A DNA stretch of 64,000 nt, taken from contig NZ_CP012673.1 in NCBI RefSeq assembly GCF_002950945.1, forward strand, positions 744,001 to 808,000, given 5' to 3'. Numbering within the stretch: the first letter of the stretch is position 1; the number at the start of each line of letters is the position of its first letter. This DNA is from Sorangium cellulosum (GTDB taxonomy: Bacteria > Myxococcota_A > Polyangia > Polyangiales > Polyangiaceae). Both the position numbers and the translations under genes were made by a program. Positions 41,747-52,291 of the stretch are shown piece by piece. Below the pieces are notes generated by a model that worked only from the letters and a program-made list of their open reading frames with translations, was not told the origin of the DNA and searched no databases.

Positions 41747-43456
41747 ATGAGCGCTCCCAGCGACCCCCATGGCTTCCGGAAATACCGCCCGATCGCCGAG
41801 ATCGGCAGGGGCGGCATGGCCGATGTCTGCCTCGCGGTCGCGCAGGGGCCCGCCGGCTTCAACAAGCTCGTGGTGCTGAAGCGGGCGCGGGTCGAGCTCT
41901 GCCAGGACGCCGACATCCTCGCCATGTTCCTCGACGAGGCGCGCCTCGCGGCCCGGCTGAACCACCCGAACGTCGTGCAGACGTACGAGGTCGGCGACGA
42001 CGGGGCGCGCTTCTTCATTGCGATGGAGTACCTCGAGGGCCAGCCGCTCGGCAGCCTCCGCTCCCGCATGGGGCACGACAAGGTGCCGCTCCCGCTCCAG
42101 GTGCGCGTCCTGTGCGACGCGCTCGCCGGGATCCATCACGCGCACGATTTGCGCGATTTCGACGGGACGCCCATCCACGTGGTGCACCGCGACGTGAGCC
42201 CGCAGAACATCTTCATCACCTACGACGGGGTGATCAAGGTGGTCGACTTCGGGATCGCCAAGGCAGCCGACTCGCTGTCGGAGACACGCACCGGGATGCT
42301 CAAGGGCAAGGTATCGTATATGTCGCCCGAGCAGGCGCGCGGGGAGCGCGTCGACCGGCGCTCCGACATCTTTTCTGTGGGCGTGATCCTCTGGGAGGCG
42401 CTCGTCGGGAGACGCATGTGGAAGGGCTACAACGACCTCGCGATCCTCGGGCGACTCTGCAATGGCGAGCTCCCGGGCGTCAGGGACCACGTACCTGACG
42501 TCGACCCCGAGATCGAGCGGATCTGCCTGAAGGCGCTCGCCCCTGCCCTCGAGGACCGTTATGCCACCGCGGCCGATCTGCAGCTGGATCTCGAGCGCTG
42601 GCTCATCGAGCACCACCGGGGCATGAGCGCGCGGGAGGTCGGCGCGCTCGTGGCCAGCCAGTTCGCGGAGGACCGGGCGCGGATCAAGCAGGTCGTCGAG
42701 CAGCAGCTGCGCGACGTGCGCTGGAGCGGCAACACGCCGAAGATCACGCTCTCCGACCTGCCGAAGCTCAGCGCTGGTCCGACGTCGATGACCCCGACCT
42801 TGACCGCGCCCACGGGCGCCGCCCCTTCGGACGCGAGCTCGATGATGCCGTCGGTGAGCACGACCGAGCCCAAGGTGCGCGCCGCGCGCCCGAGCCGCGC
42901 GCTGCTCGCGCTCGGGGCCACCTTCGTCGTGGCCGCGAGCGTCGTGACCGTCGGCTTCCTGCGCATGCAGCCTTGGAGGTTCACGGCGAGCAAGGGCCGC
43001 GAGGTGCCGGTCGCCGCGACGGCGACCGCGGAGCCCCCGCCGAAGCAAGAGGAGGCCTTCATCAGCCTCGTCGTCCGCGTCTCGCCGGTCGATGCGAAGC
43101 TCTCCCTCGATGGATCGCCGGTGTCGACCGGCGCCTACGAGGGCCGCCTCGCCAGGGACGGCCGCGCGCACGTCGTCCGCGCCGAGGCGCCCGGCTTCGT
43201 CGCGCAGGAAGAGACGATCACGGCGAACAACGACCTCGTCTTGAGCCTCGCGCTGAAGAGCGATCCGGGCGCACCTCCAGCGAGACCCGCCCAGGTCGCC
43301 GCCCGGAGCGCTCCGGCGAGCGTCGCCACGGCGACGCCGGCGTCCGCCGCGGCGGCGACGCCCGCCTCCGTCGCGCCGCCGTCCGGCGCGCCCGAGCCGC
43401 CGGCAGAGCGGAAGCCGAGGCGCGGGATCGACCTGGAGAGCCCTTACGCTCGATGA
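41747..43456 (+). CDS. Eukaryotic-like Ser/Thr protein kinase with C-terminal PEGA-like domain
   Basis: A 569-residue membrane kinase. The cytoplasmic kinase domain has the Gly loop GRGGMADV, Lys45, HRD at 147-149 (VVHRDVSPQN) and DFG at 167-169, so it should be active. A Ser/Thr/Pro linker and one membrane helix near 385-405 (LLALGATFVVAASVVTVGFL) lead to an extracytoplasmic PEGA-like module (VRVSPVDAKLSLDGSPV) and an Ala/Pro tail. The ATG has a GAGG site upstream. Its stop overlaps the start of the TPR/PEGA gene by four bases, so the two are co-translated and probably work together in signalling. Confidence 0.92.
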   Translation: MSAPSDPHGFRKYRPIAEIGRGGMADVCLAVAQGPAGFNKLVVLKRARVELCQDADILAMFLDEARLAARLNHPNVVQTYEVGDDGARFFIAMEYLEGQPLGSLRSRMGHDKVPLPLQVRVLCDALAGIHHAHDLRDFDGTPIHVVHRDVSPQNIFITYDGVIKVVDFGIAKAADSLSETRTGMLKGKVSYMSPEQARGERVDRRSDIFSVGVILWEALVGRRMWKGYNDLAILGRLCNGELPGVRDHVPDVDPEIERICLKALAPALEDRYATAADLQLDLERWLIEHHRGMSAREVGALVASQFAEDRARIKQVVEQQLRDVRWSGNTPKITLSDLPKLSAGPTSMTPTLTAPTGAAPSDASSMMPSVSTTEPKVRAARPSRALLALGATFVVAASVVTVGFLRMQPWRFTASKGREVPVAATATAEPPPKQEEAFISLVVRVSPVDAKLSLDGSPVSTGAYEGRLARDGRAHVVRAEAPGFVAQEETITANNDLVLSLALKSDPGAPPARPAQVAARSAPASVATATPASAAAATPASVAPPSGAPEPPAERKPRRGIDLESPYAR

Positions 43457-44439
43457 TGACACCGCGAGCCCTCGCCCTCTGCGCCGCGATCGCGCTCAGC
43501 GCGCCGCTCGGCGCGTTCGCCCAGCCGGCCGACAGGACCGCGGAAGCGGACGCGCGCTTCCGGCGGGGCGTCGATCTTTATAACGAGGCCGATTACATCA
43601 CCGCGCTCACCGAGTTTCGCCGCGCCTACGCGCTCGCCCCCGCTTATCAGGTGCTCTACAACATCGCGGGCGCGTGTTATCAGCTCAGGGATTACGCCTG
43701 CGCGCTGCGCGCCTTCGAGGGGTACCTCGCGGCCGGCGGCGCGCAGCTCGCGGCCGGCCGTCGGGCCGAGGTCGAGCGGGACATCGCTGTCCTGCGGAGC
43801 CGCGTCGCGACCGTGGAGCTCTCGACCTCGACGCCCGGCGTGCAGATCTCGGTCGATGACGTGCCTGCGGGCACGACACCGCTCGCGGAGCCGCTGCTGA
43901 TGAGCGCCGGGCGCCGGCGCATCGTCGCCGAGGCGGTCGGCCGCCCTCCCGTCACGCGGGTCATCGAGGTGGCCGGCGGCGATCGGGTTCAGCTCCGGAT
44001 CGAGCTCCCCCCCGCGCCGGCCCAGCAGGCCGCCGGCGGAGGCGCTGGCCCCGGGGCGGCGCAGCCAGGCGCCTCGGCCGACCGCGCCCCTCGCCGCGAG
44101 CGGAGCGCGCCCGTGTTCCCCTGGATCGCGACCGGCGCGCTCGCCGCGGGGGCCGCGGTCACCGGCGTCCTCGCGCTCGGCGCCTCCGGCGACCTCGAGG
44201 CCGCGCTCGGCGACTTCCCCGGCGACGCCCGCGCGATCGAGCGTGAGCGGACCAGGACCGCGACCCTCGCGCTCACCGCCGACGTGCTCGCGGGCGCCGC
44301 CGTGCTTGCCGGCGGCATCTCGCTCTATCTCACCGTCGCCGGCGGCGGCCCGGAGCACGGCGACACAAAGCGCGCCTCGTCCCCGTCGACGCGGGTCGCG
44401 TTCGGTCCGGGGTCGCTCCATCTCGTGGGCTTCTTCTAG
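43453..44439 (+). CDS. TPR and PEGA domain exported protein
   Basis: A 328-residue protein with a signal peptide (LSAPLGAFAQP). TPR-like helices follow (ADARFRRGVDLYNEADYITALTEFRRAYALAP and YNIAGACYQLRDYACALRAFEGYL). A PEGA beta-domain (VATVELSTSTPGVQISVDDVPAGTTPL) and two C-terminal hydrophobic helices complete it. It starts inside the stop codon of the kinase gene, indicating translational coupling. Such kinase plus TPR/PEGA pairs recur in myxobacteria; this protein may be a periplasmic or membrane partner of the kinase. A similar protein is at 53803. Confidence 0.82.
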   Translation: MMTPRALALCAAIALSAPLGAFAQPADRTAEADARFRRGVDLYNEADYITALTEFRRAYALAPAYQVLYNIAGACYQLRDYACALRAFEGYLAAGGAQLAAGRRAEVERDIAVLRSRVATVELSTSTPGVQISVDDVPAGTTPLAEPLLMSAGRRRIVAEAVGRPPVTRVIEVAGGDRVQLRIELPPAPAQQAAGGGAGPGAAQPGASADRAPRRERSAPVFPWIATGALAAGAAVTGVLALGASGDLEAALGDFPGDARAIERERTRTATLALTADVLAGAAVLAGGISLYLTVAGGGPEHGDTKRASSPSTRVAFGPGSLHLVGFF

Positions 44440-44678
44440 GGCCGAGCGCGCCCCACTCGGCCGATCCACCCCGACGCAGGGCGTCGCGCGCCCTCGCTCG
44501 GCGGCGCGCGGCGCGCGGCGTCGAAGTCAAAAAGCTTGCATCCAGCGCGCTGGAGCTGCATTGATCCGGGCCATCGCCCGGCGTCATGGACCGCGTCCGC
44601 GACGCGGCGGGCGCGGTGCGACAAGGTGCTCGATCCCCCGCAAGGACCTCGACTCCAGCACGAGATGGGAGCCCCCAG

Positions 44679-45650
44679 GTGAGCACGACCAAAGCGTCTC
44701 TTGGCATCCTTGGCACCCTAGGCACGCTCTTCTTCCTGCTCTCCTCGGCTGCGCCGGCGCTGGCGCAGGAGGAGCGGAAGCCGCCCATCACGGACAAGAC
44801 GAAGGAGCGTTGGGCGAAGACCCAGGGAGGGCGCTTCGCATTCGAGATCGACGTCCTCAGCTCGTCGTACCAGGAGCAGCTCGCGGCCGTGGATGACGAC
44901 CCCGACACGGTCGAGGTGGTGGAGTCGAGCCGGCTCGGCGTGGCCATCACCGCCGTCGCGCAGTACAAGATCTTCGCGGGCCTCCACCTCGACGCGGAGA
45001 TGCCGTTCGTGTACGGCAGTGTCTCGGGCTCCCAGTCCACCGACCTGTTCGGCGAGCGATTCGAGAGCAGCGGCGAGTACAGCAGGTTCTTTCTGGGCAA
45101 TCCCACGATCGGCCTCCATTACGCTGGAAACCTGCTGCCCAGCCTCGCGGTCTTCGGCGGCATCAGCGGCACGATACCGCTGCACCCGCAGGCCAGCTCG
45201 GGCCTCCGCGTCTCCGCCGTGGCCAACTTCCCGGCGCGGGCCTACTTCGATACACACCGCGTGCTGCTCGGGCACATGTCCTTCCGGGCGCGCATCGGGA
45301 CCGAGATCCGCCTGGGCCAGGTGCTGTACCTCACCCATGATCTCGCGACCCAGCTCTCCGTTCCGACCCGGGACGAGGGGAACACGAAGTTCGTGCTCGA
45401 GCAGGGCAACGAGATCGAGTTTCGCCCGTTCGGGAACTTCGGCCTGGGCATGCGCCTCCAGGCGGCCTTTCCCATGTCGTCCAGCAACTCTGCCCAGCTG
45501 GCGGCGGAGCCGTTCCTCGGCTGGGAGCCGCCGGTGAAAGGCTCTTTCACCCGCGTCGGCGCGCTGGTCGCGCTCGACGACGATCTCGGCTTCGGCCTCG
45601 ACCCAGGGAAGGTGGCCACCATTCGCGTCGCCCTGGGCAGCAAATGGTGA
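44679..45650 (+). CDS. Predicted outer-membrane beta-barrel protein
   Basis: A 323-residue exported protein. GTG at 44679 with GGGAG seven bases upstream gives a clear signal peptide (LGTLFFLLSSAAPALAQ). The mature part alternates polar and aromatic/hydrophobic residues in many short strands (e.g. RFAFEIDVLSSSYQEQL, GLHLDAEMPFVYGSVSG, NTKFVLEQGNEIEFRPFG) and ends in Trp (VALGSKW), the outer-membrane barrel signature. Family not recognised; possibly a porin-like or lipid-binding barrel. It follows the TPR/PEGA gene after about 240 bases. Confidence 0.75.
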   Translation: MSTTKASLGILGTLGTLFFLLSSAAPALAQEERKPPITDKTKERWAKTQGGRFAFEIDVLSSSYQEQLAAVDDDPDTVEVVESSRLGVAITAVAQYKIFAGLHLDAEMPFVYGSVSGSQSTDLFGERFESSGEYSRFFLGNPTIGLHYAGNLLPSLAVFGGISGTIPLHPQASSGLRVSAVANFPARAYFDTHRVLLGHMSFRARIGTEIRLGQVLYLTHDLATQLSVPTRDEGNTKFVLEQGNEIEFRPFGNFGLGMRLQAAFPMSSSNSAQLAAEPFLGWEPPVKGSFTRVGALVALDDDLGFGLDPGKVATIRVALGSKW

Positions 45651-45690
45651 GCCGGCCTCGCCCGCCCGGGCGAGCTCCACGGAGCGCTGA

Positions 45691-46467
45691 ATGAACCCCG
45701 CAGGATCCTCGAGCGCCGATGTGTGGGTCGGCCTTCCGCGACCGAACCCCGCCGCCCGGCTCCGCCTCTTCTGCTTTCCGTATGCCGGCGGAAGCGCATC
45801 GGCTTACAGCGCCTGGTGGCGCGAGCTTCCGGCGAGCGTCGAGCTCTGCACGATCAAGCTCCCCGGCCGGGAGGCGCGGCTGCGCGAGCCGCCCTTCCAG
45901 CGCCTCACGCCGCTCGTCGGGGCCCTCTCGGCCGCGCTCGGGCCCTGGTTGACGAAGCCGTTCGCGCTGTACGGCCACAGCCTCGGCGCGCTCGTGGCCT
46001 TCGAGCTCGCGCGCGCGCTGCGCCGCCGGGGCGCTCCGCTCCCGCGCCACCTGCTCGTGTCGGGCCGGCGCGCGCCCCACCTGCCGATGGGCGAGGCGTT
46101 CCACGCCCTGCCCGACCCCGAGTTCGTGGCGTGGATCCGCCGCATGGGCGGCACCCCCGACGAGGTGCTGCGCGAGCCGGAGCTCATGGAGCTCTTTCTG
46201 CCCGTCCTGCGCGCCGACGTCGCCGTCAACGAGGCCGAGCCGTTCGTCGCCGAGGCCCCGCTCGATTGCCCGATCACCGCCTTCGGGGGCGTCGTCGACG
46301 AGCGGGCGAGCCCCGCCGAGCTCGAGGCCTGGCGCGAGCTCACGCGAGGGTCTTTCCGGGTAGAGATGTTCCCCGGCGGGCACTTCTTCCTGCGGAGCGC
46401 CCAGGGGCCGCTCCTGCGGTCGATTTCGGCCGTCCTCGACGACGTCGTGCGCGACCTCCCCGCGTGA
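45691..46467 (+). CDS. Type II thioesterase (alpha/beta hydrolase)
   Basis: A 258-residue stand-alone thioesterase of the kind that clears mis-primed acyl groups from polyketide or non-ribosomal peptide carrier proteins. The catalytic triad is visible: Ser97 in YGHSLGA, Asp203 in GGVVDERAS and His231 in FPGGHFF. The N-terminal [20 protein letters not shown] is diagnostic of type II enzymes. No PKS or NRPS gene is nearby, so it either acts in trans or belongs to a dispersed pathway. A GGAG site is six bases before the ATG. Confidence 0.92.
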   Translation: MNPAGSSSADVWVGLPRPNPAARLRLFCFPYAGGSASAYSAWWRELPASVELCTIKLPGREARLREPPFQRLTPLVGALSAALGPWLTKPFALYGHSLGALVAFELARALRRRGAPLPRHLLVSGRRAPHLPMGEAFHALPDPEFVAWIRRMGGTPDEVLREPELMELFLPVLRADVAVNEAEPFVAEAPLDCPITAFGGVVDERASPAELEAWRELTRGSFRVEMFPGGHFFLRSAQGPLLRSISAVLDDVVRDLPA

Positions 46468-46523
46468 CGGCCGGCCTCCGCCGGGGGTCGAAGTCCGGAG
46501 CCGCGCCGCGGGGCACGCGTGGA

Positions 46524-46551
46524 ATCGATCGGCAATTGGCCTGCCATCGAT
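46524..46551. promoter_or_regulatory. Operator-like inverted repeat before the fumarase gene
   Basis: ATCGATCGGCA (46524-46534) and TGCCATCGAT (46542-46551) form an imperfect inverted repeat with one extra base, around ATTGGCC. It lies about 70 bases before the fumarase ATG, in a slightly AT-richer stretch followed by TGTAGTAAAGG. Regulator unknown. Confidence 0.3.
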
Positions 46552-46621
46552 CTGTAGTAAAGGGCTGAATCCGCAGCTGCCATGCGTCCGGAGCAGCCGT
46601 CACGCACCCGGAGACCGAACG

Positions 46622-48268
<1,647 letters not shown>

Positions 48269-48562
48269 GCCCAGGCGCCTCGCGTCGAGCAGACCGCCCT
48301 CTCGGCGCTGCCTGACGGACCGCCCGGGACTCAATGGCTCCCACCGACGTCCAGGCCATGCCGAGAGGGCCAGTCTCTTCCACGCCTCGAGCTCCCTCCT
48401 GTGCGCACGTCGCTCTACAGGACCGGCCCGAGGCGAAACGTCACATTCGGGGCGTCCTTGCGCCTCCGTGGACCGGCGCGGCGCGGCATCGCGCGTGGTC
48501 CGCGGGTCAACGCTCCGATGAGGCACGGTCCGTGCTTCGAGTCCCGAGCGAAAGGAGCTGAC

Positions 48563-48853
48563 ATGGCACTTCGCCCCGAAGACACGGCGCCCCGCGGCCA
48601 ACCTGATGCCGAACACCACCGCCTCGAAGATCGGCACGGTGGTCCGGACGGGGTCCGCCACCACCTGGAAGAGGAGCGCCTGGAGAGGCTGGTGCGCGCC
48701 GCGCAGGGCGCCTCCGAGCAAGCAGAGCGCGAGAGGCGGCACGACGTCGGCCGGGACGGCACGGCGCGCGACGCCGGCGCGGCGCGGACCGCGAGCCTCG
48801 CCGACATCGAGCGGGCCGACGACGAGGGGATGCTCGCGACGGGGGTGGACTGA
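48563..48853 (+). CDS. Small hydrophilic protein coupled to an alpha/beta hydrolase
   Basis: A 96-residue charged, Arg/Glu/Asp-rich protein (MALRPEDTAPRGQPDAEHHR at the start). It has an AAGGAG site before the ATG, high GC3, and a stop that shares one base with the next gene's start (TGATG), which argues that it is real. The middle looks helical (LEEERLERLVRAAQGASEQAERERR). No family recognised; a competing minus-strand frame is hydrophobic but has no supporting start or neighbour. Confidence 0.45.
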   Translation: MALRPEDTAPRGQPDAEHHRLEDRHGGPDGVRHHLEEERLERLVRAAQGASEQAERERRHDVGRDGTARDAGAARTASLADIERADDEGMLATGVD

Positions 48854-49803
48854 TGGGAGCGCGCGCCCTCAGCCTCGATACGGTCGTCACGGCCGTCGAT
48901 CGGTTCATCCCGGCCGCGCTGCGCAAGACCGACCGCGCGCCGCTCGCCCCTGCGCTCGACGCGGAGGTCCGGCACGTCGATACGTGGAGCGCGGGGCGGC
49001 TCGCGTACTATGTCGACACGCGCGCCGCCGGGCGCCCCGTGGTCCTGCTTCACGGGGTCGACGCGGCCGCCTCCTCGAAGGAGATGGCGCCTCTCTTCGA
49101 CGCCCTCCGTGGTGAGCGGCCCGTCTACGCGCTCGATCTGCCGGGCTTCGGCCTCTCGGAGCGCGCGGATCGCCCCTACGATCGCGAGATCTTCCGCGCC
49201 GCCGTGCGCCGCTTCCTCACGGACGTCGTGCGGGCGGACGGCGGCGCCGATGTGGTCGCGCTCTCCCTTTCCTCGGAGTTCGCCGCCGCGGTCGCCTGCG
49301 AGGAGATGAGCCTCGTGCACAGCCTCGTGCTGCTCTCCCCCACGGGCCTTGGCCGCGAGGCGCCCGGCGCGAGCGCCGTCCTGCGCGCCGTCTCGCGGGT
49401 GCCGCACGTCGCGGAGGCGCTCTACCGCGTGCTGGTCACCCCGCCGAGCATCCGCTGGTTCCTGCGGAAGAGCTTCGTCGGCGACCCGGATCCCGGCCTG
49501 GTCGAGTACGCCGTCGCCACCTCGAAGGAGCCGGGGGCCCACCGCGCTCCGCTCGCGTTCATCGCCGGCGAGCTGTTCACCGAGGATGCCTTCCAGCGCC
49601 TCTACACCCGCCTGCCCGTCTCCACCCTCATTCTCTACGATCACGACCCACACGCGCGCTTCGACCGTCTCGACGACCTCGTCAAGCAGAACGCGCGCGT
49701 GGAAGCTGCTCGCGTCGCTCCGACGCGAGGTCTCCCGCACTTCGATCGACTCGACGCCACCCTCGAGGCCGTGCGCAAGTTCTGGGCGCAAGACCCCTGG
49801 TAG
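48853..49803 (+). CDS. Alpha/beta hydrolase
   Basis: A 316-residue alpha/beta-hydrolase fold protein. The oxyanion region VVLLHGVDAAASSKEM and the strand-turn ALDLPGFGLSER are typical. The nucleophile elbow is ADVVALSLSSEFAAAV instead of G-x-S-x-G, so Ser lies in a divergent turn; the C-terminal HFDRLDATLEAV likely supplies His. The substrate is unknown; lipid or ester hydrolysis is plausible. It starts on the stop codon of a small hydrophilic protein, implying joint translation. Confidence 0.82.
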   Translation: MGARALSLDTVVTAVDRFIPAALRKTDRAPLAPALDAEVRHVDTWSAGRLAYYVDTRAAGRPVVLLHGVDAAASSKEMAPLFDALRGERPVYALDLPGFGLSERADRPYDREIFRAAVRRFLTDVVRADGGADVVALSLSSEFAAAVACEEMSLVHSLVLLSPTGLGREAPGASAVLRAVSRVPHVAEALYRVLVTPPSIRWFLRKSFVGDPDPGLVEYAVATSKEPGAHRAPLAFIAGELFTEDAFQRLYTRLPVSTLILYDHDPHARFDRLDDLVKQNARVEAARVAPTRGLPHFDRLDATLEAVRKFWAQDPW

Positions 49804-49831
49804 AGAAGACCCCTGCTGCGCGGACGCCCGG

Positions 49832-49903
49832 GCGCCCGGCGCGGCGTCTGCGCCCGGCGCGGCGTCTGCGCCCGGCGCGGCGTCTGCGCCCGGCGCGGCG
49901 TCT
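49832..49903. repeat. 18-bp tandem repeat x4
   Basis: Four perfect units of GCGCCCGGCGCGGCGTCT at 49832-49849, 49850-49867, 49868-49885 and 49886-49903, with a partial fifth. It begins 29 bases after the hydrolase stop codon. If translated it would give a simple six-residue repeat, but no gene is in frame with support. Confidence 0.9.
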
Positions 49904-49974
49904 GCGCCCTGAACGTCGCCCTCCTGCCGGGTTCACGGTCGGAGGGCGGTGGTCATTCCATTACCGGCTCCCGG

Positions 49975-50000
49975 CCTGCGGGCCTCGCTCGGCCCGCAGG
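49975..50000 (+). terminator. Candidate terminator hairpin after the hydrolase gene
   Basis: CCTGCGGGCC, loop TCGCTC, GGCCCGCAGG: a perfect 10-bp GC-rich stem. It lies 170 bases after the hydrolase stop. No U-run follows, so this is a structural candidate only. Confidence 0.4.
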
Positions 50001-50558
50001 GGCCCGCCCACGAGGGCAGATCCGTCTGGCGCAGACGGTCATCCCCTTGACTTCGCGCAAGAAACAGCTTGGATGAGCGGCGGCGTGACGTGCCCGCCTG
50101 GGCCCGGCTCGCCGCAATGGGTGGTGTAGGCACCACCACGGACTTCCTTTTCTGGTCGCCAGCGCGCGCTGCATCCGCTCCGGGCCGCGGCAATGCTGCT
50201 TCCCGGTTGCGGACCGCCGTTCGTGGATCGTGGCGCTGTGGCCATGGGAAGAGGGCTGTGACCGATCGACCGAGACGTCGAAGCAAGGTTATGTACGCGT
50301 CATTACATACATCGCAGGTCGACCTCCGGTATATGGTTAGCCCCACCACATCTGCTTCGTCGACCCGGAAGCTCACGCGAACGGGGACCGACAGGGCCGA
50401 AGCGTCCCATCGGGAGGAAGCGCTGCGCCAGAATGCTGCAACGCGACGATGGTGCGATGCGGCATATGATCACAGCGGCCGCGTACTGTTTCCGTAGATG
50501 AAAGTCTTTGCAAACTCTCGGTCAACGGAGTAATTAAGCTCTTATAGCGGGGGATGTC

Positions 50559-52175
50559 GTGAATGCAGGCGGCCAAACCATCTCCACGACCAAGCAAGCG
50601 AGTAACAGCTTGCTTGGTCGATACCGCCTGATTGCAAAATTAGGTCGCGGTGGAATGGCGGATGTGTTCCTCGCCGTCTCCCGCGGACCCGGCTCCTTCA
50701 ACAAGCTCGTCGTCGTCAAGTGTCTCCGCGTCGGCATGGCGGAGGACCCGCGGTACGTCCAGATGTTCCTGGACGAGGCCAAGCTCTCGGCCCGGCTGAA
50801 TCACCCGAACGTCATCCAGACGTACGAGACCGGGGGGGAGAGCGGCGGTTACTTCATCGTGATGGAGTACCTGGAGGGCCAGCCGCTCAAGGACATCGTG
50901 AGGGCGGTGGTGAGCGGCTGTGCCGGCGCCGCGCGCTTCACGCGCGCGGCGTGGGTCAGGATCATCGCCGATGCGCTGCGCGGGCTGCACTACGCGCACG
51001 AGCTCACGGACTACGATGGCCAGCTGCTCGGCGTCGTCCACCGCGACGTCTCCCCCCACAACATCTTCGTCACGTACGACGGCGTGGTGAAGATCGTCGA
51101 CTTCGGCGTGGCGAAGGCGGCCCTCAACGAGGCCCACACCGAGAGCGGGACGTTCAAGGGGAAGATGGCGTACGCCGCGCCCGAGCAGGCGATGGTGAGC
51201 CAGAACGTCGACCGGCGGGCCGACCTCTTCGCGATCGGCATCGTGCTCTGGGAGCTCCTCGCGATGCGGCGGCTCTTCGACGGCGACCATATCGCCGTGA
51301 TGCATCAGCTGCTCTCGCGGGACATTCCGCGGCTCTCGACCGTCGTGCCGGACATCGACCCGGAGCTCGAGGAGATCGTGGCGAAAGCCCTCCAGCGCGA
51401 CCCGGACCGCCGGTTCTCCTCCGCGCAGGAGATGGGCGACGCCCTCGAGAACTACCTCCTGGGCTCGGGCGAGGACATGCGGACGGAGCTGCTCGGCGCC
51501 AGCGTGCTCGAGATGTTCGCGGAGAGCAGGGCGCTCGTGCGCCAGCAGGTCACCACCCAGTTCGAGTACCTCTCCGCGGCGGAGCTCGCCGGCGACGCCC
51601 CGCGCGCCTCGATGGTCGGCGAGATCCCCCGCGCCTCGATGGTCATGGGGATGACCCGCTCGATGTGGCCCTCCGCCACCGCGCTGGGGCTGCCGGTCCT
51701 GAGCGATCACAGCAGCCCGGTCAACCACCAGCGCGAGCCCCCGGCCGTCGATCCCGACAGCCTGGGCGCGACGGTGGGGCGCGTCTCGCCCTGGCGGCAG
51801 CGCGGGTACCTGGCGTCCGCGCTCGGCGTGGCGGCGCTGCTGGCCGCGGGGGCCGTCGCGATGCTCCGCGGGCGACCGGCGGAGCCCGTCTCCCTGGTGG
51901 AGACGCCTCCCGTGTCCCCGGTCGAGCCGGCGCCCACGACGCCCGTGTTGAAGGCCAAGGTCACGATCAAGAGCGAGCCCTCGGACGCGACCGTGAGCTG
52001 GAACGGAAGTGTGCTTGGCAAGACGCCGCTCACCATCGACCTGCCTCAGGGGATGCAGATCGTCGTGGTGTCCAGGGCCGGCTCCTTCGACGAGAGCCTG
52101 TTCCTGGCGCTATCGCCGTCGGATGTCGTCGAGCGTTCCGTCACGCTCCGACCGCAGCAGGTCTCGCCGAGGTAG
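50559..52175 (+). CDS. Eukaryotic-like Ser/Thr protein kinase with PEGA-like C-terminus
   Basis: A 538-residue membrane kinase with GTG start, close in sequence to the kinase at 41747. The catalytic domain has GRGGMADVFLAV, Lys54, HRD at 161-163 (VVHRDVSPHN) and DFG at 181-183. A juxtamembrane region with ASMV repeats (PRASMVGEIPRASMVMG) precedes one membrane helix (YLASALGVAALLAAGAVAML). The exterior part has a PEGA-like stretch (KVTIKSEPSDATVSWNGSVLGKTPLTIDL). Probably an active surface-coupled signalling kinase. No partner gene is adjacent; a SodC-like lipoprotein gene converges from the right. Confidence 0.92.
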   Translation: MNAGGQTISTTKQASNSLLGRYRLIAKLGRGGMADVFLAVSRGPGSFNKLVVVKCLRVGMAEDPRYVQMFLDEAKLSARLNHPNVIQTYETGGESGGYFIVMEYLEGQPLKDIVRAVVSGCAGAARFTRAAWVRIIADALRGLHYAHELTDYDGQLLGVVHRDVSPHNIFVTYDGVVKIVDFGVAKAALNEAHTESGTFKGKMAYAAPEQAMVSQNVDRRADLFAIGIVLWELLAMRRLFDGDHIAVMHQLLSRDIPRLSTVVPDIDPELEEIVAKALQRDPDRRFSSAQEMGDALENYLLGSGEDMRTELLGASVLEMFAESRALVRQQVTTQFEYLSAAELAGDAPRASMVGEIPRASMVMGMTRSMWPSATALGLPVLSDHSSPVNHQREPPAVDPDSLGATVGRVSPWRQRGYLASALGVAALLAAGAVAMLRGRPAEPVSLVETPPVSPVEPAPTTPVLKAKVTIKSEPSDATVSWNGSVLGKTPLTIDLPQGMQIVVVSRAGSFDESLFLALSPSDVVERSVTLRPQQVSPR

Positions 52176-52291
52176 CGGCCGCGCTCCCGGGCCCGGGGAG
52201 GAGCCGCGCTGGCGCGCGTCGCGCAGGGTGGGGGCGGTGGGGGCGCTGAGCCCCCGCCGATGAGGGGAGACGGGGGCGCCCCGGCGAACGG

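Larger units (their letters stand above)
49804..50558. other. Intergenic region with repeat and hairpin
   Basis: About 750 bases before the second Ser/Thr kinase. It contains an 18-bp tandem repeat (49832-49903) and a hairpin (49975-50000). From 50280 to 50558 the DNA is distinctly less GC-rich (TTATGTACGCGTCATTACAT, TAATTAAGCTCTTATAGC), which fits a promoter region or acquired sequence. Frames on both strands (e.g. 49933-50376 minus) are not convincing genes. Confidence 0.5.

Noticed and set aside
48297..48369. Inverted repeat CCCTCTCGGC / GCCGAGAGGG after the fumarase gene
   Set aside because: Arms are 53 bases apart and lack other terminator features; too weak to call.
49933..50376. A 147-codon minus-strand gene before the second kinase
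   Set aside because: Only the first 40 residues look protein-like; no ribosome site, no family, and it crosses a hairpin.
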